DNA of 43,508 nucleotides from Oleiagrimonas sp036379395 (GTDB lineage: Bacteria; Pseudomonadota; Gammaproteobacteria; Xanthomonadales; Rhodanobacteraceae): contig DASVGR010000006.1 of NCBI GenBank assembly GCA_036379395.1, positions 1 through 43,508 of the forward strand, in the 5' to 3' direction. Position numbers and translations under genes: made by a program. The notes beneath the pieces were generated by a model. That model did not search any database. It had not been told where the DNA came from and was given only the letters and a program-made list of their open reading frames with translations. Shown here piece after piece: positions 25,341 through 35,216 of the stretch. How positions within the stretch are numbered: position 1 is the first letter of the stretch; each line of letters opens with the position of its first letter.

Positions 25341-25360
25341 TGTATACGTATGCATGCATA
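25341..25360. promoter_or_regulatory. Candidate GntR-type operator between nagR and zwf
   Basis: Two overlapping symmetric sequences lie in the divergent spacer: TGTATACGTATGCA (25341-25354, one base from a perfect palindrome) and TATGCATGCATA (25349-25360, perfect). HutC-subfamily regulators typically bind GT-x-TA-x-AC symmetric sites, which the first resembles. A single site here could control both nagR-nagB-II-nagA and zwf-pgl-edd-eda. Confidence 0.45.
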
Positions 25361-25425
25361 AGCAATCCATTGCGTGGTGGTGTTGCAGTGGTATGCTCAA
25401 CACTCCCTGCACGTCGAGATGATTC

Positions 25426-26910
25426 GTGAACCACCATCTGAAACCCGTGACAGCCTTCGACATGGCCATCTTTGGTGGCACCGGCGACTTGGCCATGCGC
25501 AAGCTGCTGCCGGCCTTGTTCCACCGCTTCGTCGACAGCCAGATCCCCCCCTCCAGCCGCATCATCGGCGTGGCGCGCACCGACCTCACGGCCGCCGCCT
25601 ACAGCGAGACCGTGGCCGACGCGCTCAAGCGCGCCACCAAGGGCGACGCGGAGCTGGCCAAGCAGATTCCGGCCTTCCTCAAGCTGGTCGACTACAGCCA
25701 GCTCGACGCCACCAGCGACGATGGCTGGGACGCGTTCGCCCAGTTGATGCAAAGCGACGACGCCGAGCGCGTGCGCGTGTTCTACCTGTCCACCAGCCCC
25801 AGCATCTTCGTCGACATCTGCCAGCACCTGCAGCGCTACCAGCTCAACGAAGGCGCCAGCCGCGTGGTGATCGAAAAACCGATCGGCCACGACCTGGAAA
25901 GCGCGTGCGCCATCAACGACGCCGTCGGCGCCGTGTTCGACGAGCACCAGATCTATCGCATCGACCATTACCTGGGCAAGGAAACCGTGCAGAACCTGCT
26001 GGCGCTGCGCTTTGCCAACGCCCTGTTCGAGCCGCTGTGGAACGCCGCGCACATCGACCACGTGCAAATCACCGTGGCCGAAACCGTGGGCGTGGAAAAG
26101 CGCGGCCCGTACTACGACAACGCCGGCGCGCTGCGCGACATGGTGCAAAACCACCTGCTGCAACTGCTGTGCATGGTCGCCATGGAGCCGCCGTCCTCGT
26201 TGGACGCCAACGCCATGCGCGACGAAAAACTCAAGGTGCTGCATTCGCTCAAGCCGATCGACGCCGGCAATGCCGCGCGCTTGACCGTGCGCGGCCAGTA
26301 CCGCGCCGGCGCGACCAACGGCGGCGCGGCGCCGGGCTATCTCGAAGACCTCGGCCACGACGCGTCGCGCACCGAAACCTTCGTCGCGCTCAAGGCCGAA
26401 GTGGGCAACTGGCGCTGGGCCGGCGTGCCGTTCTACCTGCGCACCGGCAAGCGCCTGCCCTCGCGCGTGTCCGAAATCGTGGTCAGCTTCCGTTCGATCC
26501 CTTATTCCATTTTTGCCGAAGGCAGTGGCGCCGCCCTGCCCAACAAGCTGGTGCTGCGCCTGCAGCCGGACGAAGGCGTCAAGCTGTGGCTGATGGCCAA
26601 GTATCCCGGCCCCGGCGGCCTGCGCCTGACCTGCGTGCCGCTGGACATGAGCTTTGCCAAGGCTTTCGGCGTGGCCCAGCCCGACGCCTACGAGCGCCTG
26701 CTGCTGGACGTGGTGCGCGGCAACGCGACGCTGTTCATGCGCCGCGACGAAGTGGAAGCCGCCTGGCAGTGGATCGACCCGATCCTGGCCGCCTGGCAGG
26801 CCGACGCCGAGCTGCCGCACGGCTACACCGCCGGCACCTGGGGCCCCAGCGCCTCGGTCGCCCTGATCGAACGCGACGGCCGCACCTGGCACGACGATGA
26901 CGGCTGCTGA
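25426..26910 (+). CDS. zwf: Glucose-6-phosphate 1-dehydrogenase
   Basis: A 494-residue NAD(P)+-dependent enzyme converting glucose-6-P to 6-phosphogluconolactone. Visible are the Rossmann motif AIFGGTGDLAMRKLLPALF, VVIEKPIGHDLESA, the catalytic RIDHYLGKETVQN segment and FYLRTGKRL. The GTG at 25426, with GAGA upstream, is used; a GTG at 25447 or ATG at 25462 would also keep the whole domain. It is the first gene of zwf-pgl-edd-eda; its stop overlaps the pgl leader, and pgl starts 10 bases later. Expression is probably linked to the divergent nagR region. Confidence 0.96.
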   Translation: MNHHLKPVTAFDMAIFGGTGDLAMRKLLPALFHRFVDSQIPPSSRIIGVARTDLTAAAYSETVADALKRATKGDAELAKQIPAFLKLVDYSQLDATSDDGWDAFAQLMQSDDAERVRVFYLSTSPSIFVDICQHLQRYQLNEGASRVVIEKPIGHDLESACAINDAVGAVFDEHQIYRIDHYLGKETVQNLLALRFANALFEPLWNAAHIDHVQITVAETVGVEKRGPYYDNAGALRDMVQNHLLQLLCMVAMEPPSSLDANAMRDEKLKVLHSLKPIDAGNAARLTVRGQYRAGATNGGAAPGYLEDLGHDASRTETFVALKAEVGNWRWAGVPFYLRTGKRLPSRVSEIVVSFRSIPYSIFAEGSGAALPNKLVLRLQPDEGVKLWLMAKYPGPGGLRLTCVPLDMSFAKAFGVAQPDAYERLLLDVVRGNATLFMRRDEVEAAWQWIDPILAAWQADAELPHGYTAGTWGPSASVALIERDGRTWHDDDGC

Positions 26911-26920
26911 AGGAATCCTC

Positions 26921-27607
26921 ATGAATATCGACTGGCACATCCATTCCGACGACGACACCCTGGCGCAGGCACTGGCCCAGACCGTCGCGACCGATCTTGC
27001 CGCCGCCATCGCCGCGCGCGGCCAGGCACTCATCGCGCTGTCCGGCGGCAGCACGCCGCGGCGCTTCATGGAAGCGCTGGCGCAGCAATCCATCGACTGG
27101 TCCAAGGTCATCGTGACGCTGGTTGACGAGCGCTGGGTGCCGCCGACGCATCCACGTTCCAACGCCGGCCTGCTGGACAAGCACTTCCTGCGCGACGCCG
27201 CCACGGCCGCCCGTTTCGAGCCGCTGTACGTCGACGCCCCGACGCCGGAAAGCGCGCTGCCGACCGTTACCGCGCACGTCAAGGCGCTGCCGCTGCCGTT
27301 CGACGTCGTCGTGCTCGGCATGGGCACCAACGGCCACACCGCCTCGTTCTTCCCCGGTGGCGACCACCTGGCCGAAGCGCTCGACCCCAAGGGCGAAGCG
27401 CCGGTGCTGCCAATGCGCGCGCCGGAAGCCGGCGAGCCGCGCATCACGCTGACGCTGCCGGTGCTCATCGCCGCGCCCAAGCTGTATTTGCAAATTGAAG
27501 GCGCCAAAAAGCGCCACGTGCTGGAAGAGGCGGCCGACGGCGTGGATTACCCCATGCGCGCCGTGCTCGAGGCCGCACCACAACTGCAAGTGTACTGGTG
27601 CGAATGA
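26921..27607 (+). CDS. pgl: 6-phosphogluconolactonase
   Basis: A 228-residue hydrolase opening the lactone to 6-phosphogluconate. Motifs: ALIALSGGSTPRRFMEAL, VTLVDERWVPPTHPRSN, LGMGTNGHTASFFPGG and an LTLPVLIAA segment. The ATG at 26921 has AAGGA at a good distance; an upstream ATG at 26897 overlaps zwf and is less likely. It is the DevB/SOL type, not the YbhE propeller type. It sits between zwf and edd in the Entner-Doudoroff operon. Confidence 0.95.
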   Translation: MNIDWHIHSDDDTLAQALAQTVATDLAAAIAARGQALIALSGGSTPRRFMEALAQQSIDWSKVIVTLVDERWVPPTHPRSNAGLLDKHFLRDAATAARFEPLYVDAPTPESALPTVTAHVKALPLPFDVVVLGMGTNGHTASFFPGGDHLAEALDPKGEAPVLPMRAPEAGEPRITLTLPVLIAAPKLYLQIEGAKKRHVLEEAADGVDYPMRAVLEAAPQLQVYWCE

Positions 27608-27733
27608 TTCGCCCTTTGCGGTAGCGCGTCGCACGCGTGGTGGCAGGAAGCCCGTCCGTTCCTCCGGACAGCCACGCGCGCGGCGCGCCCCCTCAAATCG
27701 ATCCGCCGCACCCTCAACTGTTCCGAGATCGCC
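27608..27733 (+). other. pgl-edd spacer with REP-like fragment
   Basis: A 126-base gap inside the operon. TAGCGCGTCGCACGCG at 27622-27637 closely matches the core of the left REP in the edd-eda gap (AGCGCGTCGCACGCGCG), suggesting a degraded REP. No gene or terminator was seen. Confidence 0.4.
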
Positions 27734-29566
<1,833 letters not shown>

Positions 29567-29576
29567 CCACTCCGTC

Positions 29577-29694
29577 CTGTGGGAGCGCGTCGCACGCGCG
29601 ACGGGTTGGCGTCCCGTACAGACGTCAACCCGTTCCGGTACCGACCAATGCAACTTTTCGCCATCCCCGTCGCGGCTTCCGCCGCTCCTACAAA
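29577..29694. repeat. REPIN between edd and eda
   Basis: The left REP CTGTGGGAGCGCGTCGCACG (29577-29596) is paired with the inverted right REP ending CGCCGCTCCTACAAAA (29679-29694). Between them a further stem pairs ACGGGTTGGCGT (29601-29612) with ACGTCAACCCGT (29622-29633) with one mismatch. Together they fold most of the 155-base edd-eda gap and could reduce read-through or protect the upstream mRNA. Confidence 0.75.
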
Positions 29695-29721
29695 AGCACC
29701 ACTTTCCACGCAGGAATTTGC

Positions 29722-30366
29722 ATGACCGACCAAGCCAGCCGCCAACTGACCCTCGAATCCATCCTGCAACTGGCGCCGGTGGTGCCGGTCGTGGTCGTGC
29801 ATGAACTGGCCCACGCCGTGCCGCTGGCGCGTGCGCTGGTCGCCGGCGGCACGCCGGCCATCGAGATCACGCTGCGCACACCAGTCGCGCTGGACGCCAT
29901 TCGCGCCATCGCCAACGAAGTGCCCGGCGCGCGTGTCGGCGCCGGCACCGTGCTGACACCGCAGCAGCTGCACGACGCCGCCCGCGCCGGCGCCAGCTTT
30001 GCGGTATCGCCGGGCAGCACACGCGCCCTGCTGGACGCTGCCGACGACACGGCCATCCCGCTGCTGCCGGGCGCGGCCACGGCCAGCGAGGTGATGACCC
30101 TGCTGGAACGCGGCTACACGCTGCAAAAATGTTTCCCGGCCGCCGCCGTCGGCGGTGTCGACCTGCTGCGCTCGTGGGCCAGCCCCTTGCCGGACGCGCG
30201 TTTTTGCCCCACCGGCGGCGTGCGCACCGGCAACGCGCACGATTACCTCGCATTGCCGAACGTCGTGTGCGTCGGCGGCTCGTGGCTGACCCCGCGCGAC
30301 GCGCTGACTGCCGGGGACTGGAGCGCCGTCGAGGCTTTGGCCCGGGCAGCGGCCGGCCTGCGCTGA
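29722..30366 (+). CDS. eda: KDPG/KHG aldolase
   Basis: A 214-residue class I aldolase cleaving KDPG to pyruvate and glyceraldehyde-3-P, the last step of the pathway. Motifs: VVPVVVVHELAHAVPLARAL, GGTPAIEITLRTPVALDAI (catalytic glutamate), GARVGAGTVLT, FAVSPGSTRAL, YTLQKCFPAAAVGG (Schiff-base lysine) and CPTGGVRTGNAHDYLALPNV. The ATG at 29722 follows CAGGAA. It ends seven bases before the convergent stop codon of the second cupin gene, with no obvious terminator between. Confidence 0.96.
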   Translation: MTDQASRQLTLESILQLAPVVPVVVVHELAHAVPLARALVAGGTPAIEITLRTPVALDAIRAIANEVPGARVGAGTVLTPQQLHDAARAGASFAVSPGSTRALLDAADDTAIPLLPGAATASEVMTLLERGYTLQKCFPAAAVGGVDLLRSWASPLPDARFCPTGGVRTGNAHDYLALPNVVCVGGSWLTPRDALTAGDWSAVEALARAAAGLR

Positions 30367-30373
30367 GCTGCTC

Positions 30374-31402
30374 TCAGGCCTGCAACCCAGCCTCATCATC
30401 AAGGCAACTGCGCGCGAGACGCTTCAACTGCGCCACCTGCTCGACCGATGGCGGAACCGAAAGCACGCCGTGAAGCGCTGCCGGAACGTGCGCAATCGGA
30501 TCATCGTCGGCAAACACGTAGTGGTGCAGCAACCCGCGCCATGCCTCGCGCTGTGCCGGTGGCAAATGGCGAAAAGCAAGGATGCAGTGGTACATCGCGG
30601 CCGCCTGGCAATCCAGCTCGTAGCCGGGTGAAAAAGCCGGCAACCACCAGTAATTGACCAGCGCGTTGAGTTGGCACAACGATTCCACGTTGTGCCACCA
30701 CATGGGCGGAATGTAGATCGCATCACCCGGCTCAAGCTCGGCCACCTGCGCCACCGCCAACGCCTCGCGCAAGCGCGGAAACCGCGGGTCATCCGGACGA
30801 TCAATGCGCGCCATGCTGATGGCCGTGCCGGTCGGAGCAAAATCCGGTGGCCCCAGATACAGATTGGCAGCCTGATCAGGTGGAAACAGCGTGAAACGGC
30901 GTTTGCCGCACACCACGCACGCCACGTTGTACATGGAGTCGGAGTGGGCCGGCGTGGTGACATGGTTGCCGATCCAGATGCGCGGCTCGATGTTCGGCGC
31001 AAGGAAGGCCAGTCGATGTGCCGTCATGAATCCGGGCAAACACCGCGCCACCTTTGCGCTCTGGATGGCCACCCCGGTACCGTCGCGCACATGGCTGATG
31101 CGACCCAGTCGCTTCAGCCCCTCGGTCAGCGGCACCTGAAAGTGGCTGAAGCTGAAGGCCGAGAAATCATCGGCATAACCAACCACCCCGTCGGCAGCCG
31201 GCTGCATGACACGTACATCGACGGACTCACCGCTGTCCATCGCGGCCAGCGCCTTGGCAAAGACGCTGTCGGACTGTCGCGCTGCCTGCACGATCGGCCA
31301 TTGATCGACCAAACCGCGGATCACGATCGGTTGTGGATGTTCTTCGAGCCACTCCGTGCTCAGGGCAAGGGAGGCCGCAGCGTGCTCAACAATGGGGGTC
31401 AC
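30374..31402 (-). CDS. Cupin_8 / JmjC-like oxygenase, second paralogue
   Basis: A 342-residue protein of the cupin-like (PF13621, FIH/JmjC-related) group, predicted Fe(II)/2-oxoglutarate-dependent. The core has RIWIGNHVTTPAHSDSMYNV with the HxD metal pair (H153, D155 from this start), RRFTLFPPDQAANLYLGPP, and GDAIYIPPMWWHNVESL with the distal metal histidine H237. It closely resembles the upstream paralogue over the core. The GTG at 31402 lies four bases after the paralogue's stop and has AAGGGG upstream, so the genes are coupled; ATG codons at 31441 and 31435 inside the upstream gene are alternatives. Such proteins occur beside sugar TonB receptors, often with tryptophan-halogenase-like and SapC genes. 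The substrate is unknown. Confidence 0.85.
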   Translation of the reverse strand: MTPIVEHAAASLALSTEWLEEHPQPIVIRGLVDQWPIVQAARQSDSVFAKALAAMDSGESVDVRVMQPAADGVVGYADDFSAFSFSHFQVPLTEGLKRLGRISHVRDGTGVAIQSAKVARCLPGFMTAHRLAFLAPNIEPRIWIGNHVTTPAHSDSMYNVACVVCGKRRFTLFPPDQAANLYLGPPDFAPTGTAISMARIDRPDDPRFPRLREALAVAQVAELEPGDAIYIPPMWWHNVESLCQLNALVNYWWLPAFSPGYELDCQAAAMYHCILAFRHLPPAQREAWRGLLHHYVFADDDPIAHVPAALHGVLSVPPSVEQVAQLKRLARSCLDDEAGLQA

Positions 31403-31406
31403 GGCT

Positions 31407-32456
31407 TCACGCCCCTTTGCTTGCGTGGGCGCCATCGGCATGATCCAGTGTGTCGCGGATCTGCTGGCACAGCTGTTTGACCAGCGATGGATCAGGTGGC
31501 CGCCGCAAGATTCCCTGATGCTCGGCTGGCATGCGGTGCAACGCTTCGCTGTCGTCGAAGACGTAATAGTCCAGAAGCTTGCTCCAACCTTTCCGCTGCG
31601 CACTCGGAAGTGCACGAAACGCAAGGATGCAATGGTAAAACGCGGCCAGTTCGTGCCCCGATATATAGCCGTCTTTACGGCTCGGTTTCCACCAATAATT
31701 GACCAGCGCGTTGAGCTGCCGCAGCGAATCGACGTTGTGCCACCACAAGGGCGGGATGTAGATCGCGTCACCGGGCTGCAACTCGGCCACCCGGGCCGCA
31801 TCCAGCGCCTCGCGCAGACGCGGGAAACGCGGATCATCGGGCCGATCGACGCGTGCCACGCTGATGGCCGAACCCGTCGGCGCATAATCGGGCGGGCCGA
31901 TATACAGGTTTGCCACCTGCTCGGGCGGAAACAGCGTGAACCGCCGCGCACCGCACACCACGCAGGCAATGTTGTACATGGCATCAAAGTGTGCCGGCGT
32001 GGTGACCTTGTTGCCAATCCAGATGCGTGGCGCCACCGACGCATCCAGCAAGGGCAGCGCATGGTCGGCCAGCAACCCCGGCAGGCATTGCGCAACCAAT
32101 GCGCTCTGAATGGCCAATCCGGTTCCGGTCTGCTCGTGGCTGTAGCGCGCCAAGCGACTCAAACCCATGGTCACCGAGACACGATGATGCTCGTAATTGA
32201 AGCCCGACATGTCCGCGTTGTAACCAACCACGCCATCGGCTTCGGAGGGCAGCAACAACACATCCACCGGCGCGCCGCTGTCGTGGTTGGCAAGATACTT
32301 GGCAAATGCCGTGTCTGACTCATGCGCCTTGCGCACCAACGGCCAGTCAGCCACCAGTCCACGCATCACCAGCGGCCGATCCCGCGCCACGATTTCAGCG
32401 ACACGCAAACTGCTCGCGTCACCCACGAATTCCTCGATGGCCATCGGTCCGGTCAT
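31407..32456 (-). CDS. Cupin_8 / JmjC-like oxygenase, first paralogue
   Basis: A 349-residue cupin-like protein with a double-stranded beta-helix. It begins MTGPMAIEEFVGDASSL; the IVARDRPLVMRGLVADWPLV segment is typical of cupin_8 proteins. The metal site is TPAHFDAMYN (H156, D158) with the distal histidine in PPLWWHNVDSL (H240). ARRFTLFPPEQVANLYIGPP follows the HxD. All three ligands are kept in both paralogues, so both could be active. Its ATG overlaps the TGA of lacI by four bases (ATGA), a strong sign of one operon. No signal peptide is visible, so it should act in the cytoplasm. Hydroxylation of a protein or small molecule is inferred from family membership only. Confidence 0.87.
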   Translation of the reverse strand: MTGPMAIEEFVGDASSLRVAEIVARDRPLVMRGLVADWPLVRKAHESDTAFAKYLANHDSGAPVDVLLLPSEADGVVGYNADMSGFNYEHHRVSVTMGLSRLARYSHEQTGTGLAIQSALVAQCLPGLLADHALPLLDASVAPRIWIGNKVTTPAHFDAMYNIACVVCGARRFTLFPPEQVANLYIGPPDYAPTGSAISVARVDRPDDPRFPRLREALDAARVAELQPGDAIYIPPLWWHNVDSLRQLNALVNYWWKPSRKDGYISGHELAAFYHCILAFRALPSAQRKGWSKLLDYYVFDDSEALHRMPAEHQGILRRPPDPSLVKQLCQQIRDTLDHADGAHASKGA

Positions 32457-33526
32457 GGGCTCCGCTTCTTGCCGGACCGGCCTGATGTTTCGGATTCACG
32501 AGCCATGTGTGCGCGTGGTGGCGCGGTGGAACCGCGCACCACCAGTTCGGGGCTGAAACCCCGGTTGCGGATGCGTGCGGCCTGCTCGGCATCCAGTTGC
32601 GCGATCAACAGGCGCGTCGCGTGGCTGGCAATGGCGGCCGTGGCCTGGCGGGCTGTCGTCAATGCCGGCCACGACTGCTTGGAAAACGGACTGTCCTCGA
32701 AACCGGCAATGGACAGCTCGTACGGCACATCCATGCCCGCGGCACGTGCCGCAGCCAGCACGCCGGCGGCAATTTCATCGTTGGAACCGAAAATGGCCGT
32801 CGGCCGGTCCGCCAGCGCCAGCAACCGGCGTGCGCCACGGAAACCGTCGTCAAAGGAATAATCGCCCTCGATGATGAGCTTCCGGTCCTGCGCGATGCCG
32901 TAATCCTTCAACGCGTCGGCGTATCCCTTGAAGCGTTCGGGACTGGATCGATGCTGTTTGCCACCCCACAAAAAACCGATGCGCGTGTGGCCAAGCTGGA
33001 TCAGATGCTCGGTGATGCTGTACGCCGCATCGCGGTCATCGACAAACACGCACGGCCCGTCGGCCGGATCTTCCGACGCCGACAGGATGCGCACCAGATT
33101 GACGCCGGCCTCGTTCAACTGCGCGATCAGCTTGGGGTTCTCGGACATCGGCGGCGCCAGCACCACGCCGGCCAGACGCGCGCGTTCGGCCAGATCGACC
33201 AGCTCCTGCGCCAGCTTCGGCGCCCGCGCGTTGCACGGATGGATCTGCAGGCCGAAGCCCAAATCGCGGCACACCGACAACGCGCCTTCCTGCACCGCGA
33301 TGATGTAGTACGGGTTGGGGTTGTCGTAGACCAGGCCAATGGCATACGGATGCGCGCTGCGCAGGCTGCGTGCCGACAGGTCCGGCCGGTATCCCAGCTC
33401 CTCGACCGCGCGCAACACCTTCTCGCGCGTTTTTTGCTGCACGGAAGCTTCGTTGTTGACAACGCGTGAAACCGTCTTGAGTGATACGCCGGCTCGCGCG
33501 GCGACGTCTTTCATGGTGGCCGCCAC
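32453..33526 (-). CDS. LacI family transcriptional regulator
   Basis: A 357-residue repressor with an N-terminal helix-turn-helix and hinge (MKDVAARAGVSLKTVSRVVN, then YRPDLSARSLRS) and a periplasmic-binding-protein-like effector domain (IGLVYDNPNPYYI, GVVLAPPMSENPKL, GHTRIGFLWGG, AIFGSNDEIAAGVLAA and ELSIAGFEDSPFSKQSWPALTT). The GTG at 33526 is preceded by GGGAGGGG, better than the TTG at 33571 or ATG at 33514. The C-terminal tail is longer and more basic than usual. It heads lacI-cupin-cupin and is divergent from the kinase/receptor operon. By context it is a sugar regulator, similar in position to NagQ of Xanthomonas. Confidence 0.9.
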   Translation of the reverse strand: MAATMKDVAARAGVSLKTVSRVVNNEASVQQKTREKVLRAVEELGYRPDLSARSLRSAHPYAIGLVYDNPNPYYIIAVQEGALSVCRDLGFGLQIHPCNARAPKLAQELVDLAERARLAGVVLAPPMSENPKLIAQLNEAGVNLVRILSASEDPADGPCVFVDDRDAAYSITEHLIQLGHTRIGFLWGGKQHRSSPERFKGYADALKDYGIAQDRKLIIEGDYSFDDGFRGARRLLALADRPTAIFGSNDEIAAGVLAAARAAGMDVPYELSIAGFEDSPFSKQSWPALTTARQATAAIASHATRLLIAQLDAEQAARIRNRGFSPELVVRGSTAPPRAHMARESETSGRSGKKRSP

Positions 33527-34069
33527 TGGGGGCCCCTCCCTTGTTGTGCCGATGGCGCCACGCCCCTTCAAGGCAGCCTCGGCTGATGATGGTCAATCCC
33601 GTCCGATGCAACTTGCGAAGTTGCGTCGCCGCTGTCGAACCCGCACACGATAGAACGAAACCGGCCGACTCCACACGCATTTGTTTCGTGCATCGGCAAC
33701 CGGTCGGCCGATGCCATGCCCGACGGCAAGTCTTCGCGCTCCAACGTTCATGCAACACCGGAGCGCTCAAGGATCATCGTTGTCATCAGCTGTCGTCAAG
33801 CCCCTTGCACGACGCTGTCATCATTGACGCGAAACGAGTCCAATCCGCCTGCAAACAGGCCCCCGATTGCCGGACTTTGCAGGCAAAGCTCGTGGCCAGG
33901 TCACCTGGCAAAACAAGCCATCGGAACGCATGGCCAAGCACAGCAACATATGCAGACAAGACCAGTGGCATGACCAATAGTTCTTGACAACGTTGTCAAA
34001 ATGAGGCCACACTGGCCACCGTCTTGAAACATTAAAGCAATGTTCACCATGGCCGACGGGAGGGGACCA
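33527..34069. other. Divergent regulatory region between lacI and the kinase gene
   Basis: 543 bases with no credible gene. They contain the 16-bp operator candidate at 33984-33999. A 7-base-stem palindrome GCAACTT-GCG-AAGTTGC lies at 33608-33624, upstream of lacI. CGGCCGAC (33662-33669) and GTCGGCCG (33703-33710) form a further inverted pair. G+C is lower than in the flanking genes, as expected of a promoter region. Several symmetric elements suggest more than one regulator or a structured lacI leader. Confidence 0.6.
33984..33999. promoter_or_regulatory. Candidate LacI-family operator
   Basis: TTGACAACGTTGTCAA is a perfect 16-bp palindrome with the central CG typical of LacI-family operators. 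Its first six bases, TTGACA, equal a consensus -35 hexamer, so a bound repressor would block RNA polymerase. It is 70 bases upstream of the kinase GTG and 457 bases from lacI, so the kinase-receptor operon is the likely target. Confidence 0.75.
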
Positions 34070-35149
34070 GTGAGTCAGTTGGCAGGGCAACCCGCCATGA
34101 CACCAGCCAAAGTGCTGGCTGGCATGCCATTTCTGGCCGCCGACATCGGTGGCACACACGCACGCCTCGGTCTTGTCCGTGGCCGTCCCGGCAGCAGCGA
34201 AGTCACCGTGCTGGCCTACGACAAATACAGCTGCGCCGACTACGCCAGCCTCGAAGCCATCATCACCGACTTCCTCGATCACCACGCCCAGGGGCCAGTG
34301 GTTTGCGGCGCCTTGGCGTGCGCCGGGTACGTCATCGACGAGGTGGTCATCAACGACAACCTGCCGTGGAAGGTCGCCATCCCGGCGCTGCGCGATGCCC
34401 TGCACCTGACCGACGTGCTGCTGATCAACGATTTCGTCGCCGTCGCCTACGCCACCCGCTTCCTCGATCCGACCCAGGCGCTGGTGCTGACGCACCCCGA
34501 CAACATGGCGCCGCCCGGGCCGCAGGTCGTGGTCGGCCCCGGCACCGGCCTGGGTTCGGCCGTGCTGTTGCCCGGCACCGACGGCCCCAACGTGCTCGCC
34601 ACCGAGGCCGGCCAGATCGCGCTGGCGCCCGGCACCCCGCTGGAAGCCGACATCCTGCGCGTGCTGGCGCAGGCCGGCGAGCCGGTGTCCTACGAACACG
34701 CCCTGTCCGGCCCCGGCCTGACCAATCTCTACAACGCCCTGTGCCAGCTCGACGGCCACGATCCGGCGATGGCTTCCCCCGAAGCCATCACCCAGGCCGC
34801 CATCGCCAACGGCGATGCCACCGCGCGTCAGGCGCTGGACGTCTTCTGCGGCCTGCTCGGCAGCTTTGCCGGCGACCTGGCCATGCTCTACGGCGCCACC
34901 GGCGGCGTCTGGCTGGCCGGCGGCATCCTGCCGCAAATCCGCGAATTCCTGCTGCGCAGCAGCTTCGTCGAGCGCTTCTTCGACAAGGGCCGCATGCGCG
35001 CTTTCCTGGAAAGAGTTCCTGTCCGCCTGATGGAACACGGACAGCTCGGCGTCATCGGTGCCGCCGGCTGGTATCTGGGCCACAACGGTCCGGCCAGCAA
35101 TGCATCGGGCAAAGCGGCGACAGCGGGAGGTCCCGATGTTCGCCAGTGA
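34070..35149 (+). CDS. Glucokinase-family sugar kinase (probable GlcNAc kinase)
   Basis: A 359-residue kinase of the same PF02685 family as glk: PFLAADIGGTHARLGLVRG, ALACAGYVIDEVVINDNLPW, LINDFVAVAYATRF, VGPGTGLGSAVLLPG, TEAGQIALAPGTPLEADIL, GGVWLAGGILPQIREFLL. It differs strongly from the enzyme at 16826 and carries a poly-A/G tail (ASNASGKAATAGGPD). The GTG at 34070 has GGGAGGGG upstream; an ATG at 34040 would add 10 residues. Its place between the LacI operator and a TonB receptor plus hexosaminidase suggests phosphorylation of GlcNAc, as for NagK-type members in Xanthomonas; glucose is the other possibility. Confidence 0.9.
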   Translation: MSQLAGQPAMTPAKVLAGMPFLAADIGGTHARLGLVRGRPGSSEVTVLAYDKYSCADYASLEAIITDFLDHHAQGPVVCGALACAGYVIDEVVINDNLPWKVAIPALRDALHLTDVLLINDFVAVAYATRFLDPTQALVLTHPDNMAPPGPQVVVGPGTGLGSAVLLPGTDGPNVLATEAGQIALAPGTPLEADILRVLAQAGEPVSYEHALSGPGLTNLYNALCQLDGHDPAMASPEAITQAAIANGDATARQALDVFCGLLGSFAGDLAMLYGATGGVWLAGGILPQIREFLLRSSFVERFFDKGRMRAFLERVPVRLMEHGQLGVIGAAGWYLGHNGPASNASGKAATAGGPDVRQ

Positions 35150-35159
35150 CAAAACCCGA

Positions 35160-35188
35160 GGTGTGGGATCACAAAACCCAGCCACACC
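35160..35188 (+). other. Hairpin between the kinase and TonB receptor genes
   Basis: GGTGTGG (35160-35166) and CCACACC (35182-35188) form a perfect 7-base stem around a 15-base loop inside the 67-base gap. No T run follows. It could set different mRNA levels for the kinase and the receptor by processing or partial termination. Confidence 0.45.
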
Positions 35189-35216
35189 CGTTCAGCCACC
35201 CCGGAGGGGAGATACC

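Noticed and set aside
33457..33472. TTGACAACGCGTGAAA inside lacI resembles half of the 16-bp operator
   Set aside because: It encodes the conserved SRVVNN helix-turn-helix residues, so coding constraint explains the match; the second half does not fit.
33821..35185. A 454-codon minus-strand frame opposite the second kinase
   Set aside because: It covers the operator and the kinase gene in antisense and shows no recognisable motif; the kinase has all family motifs.
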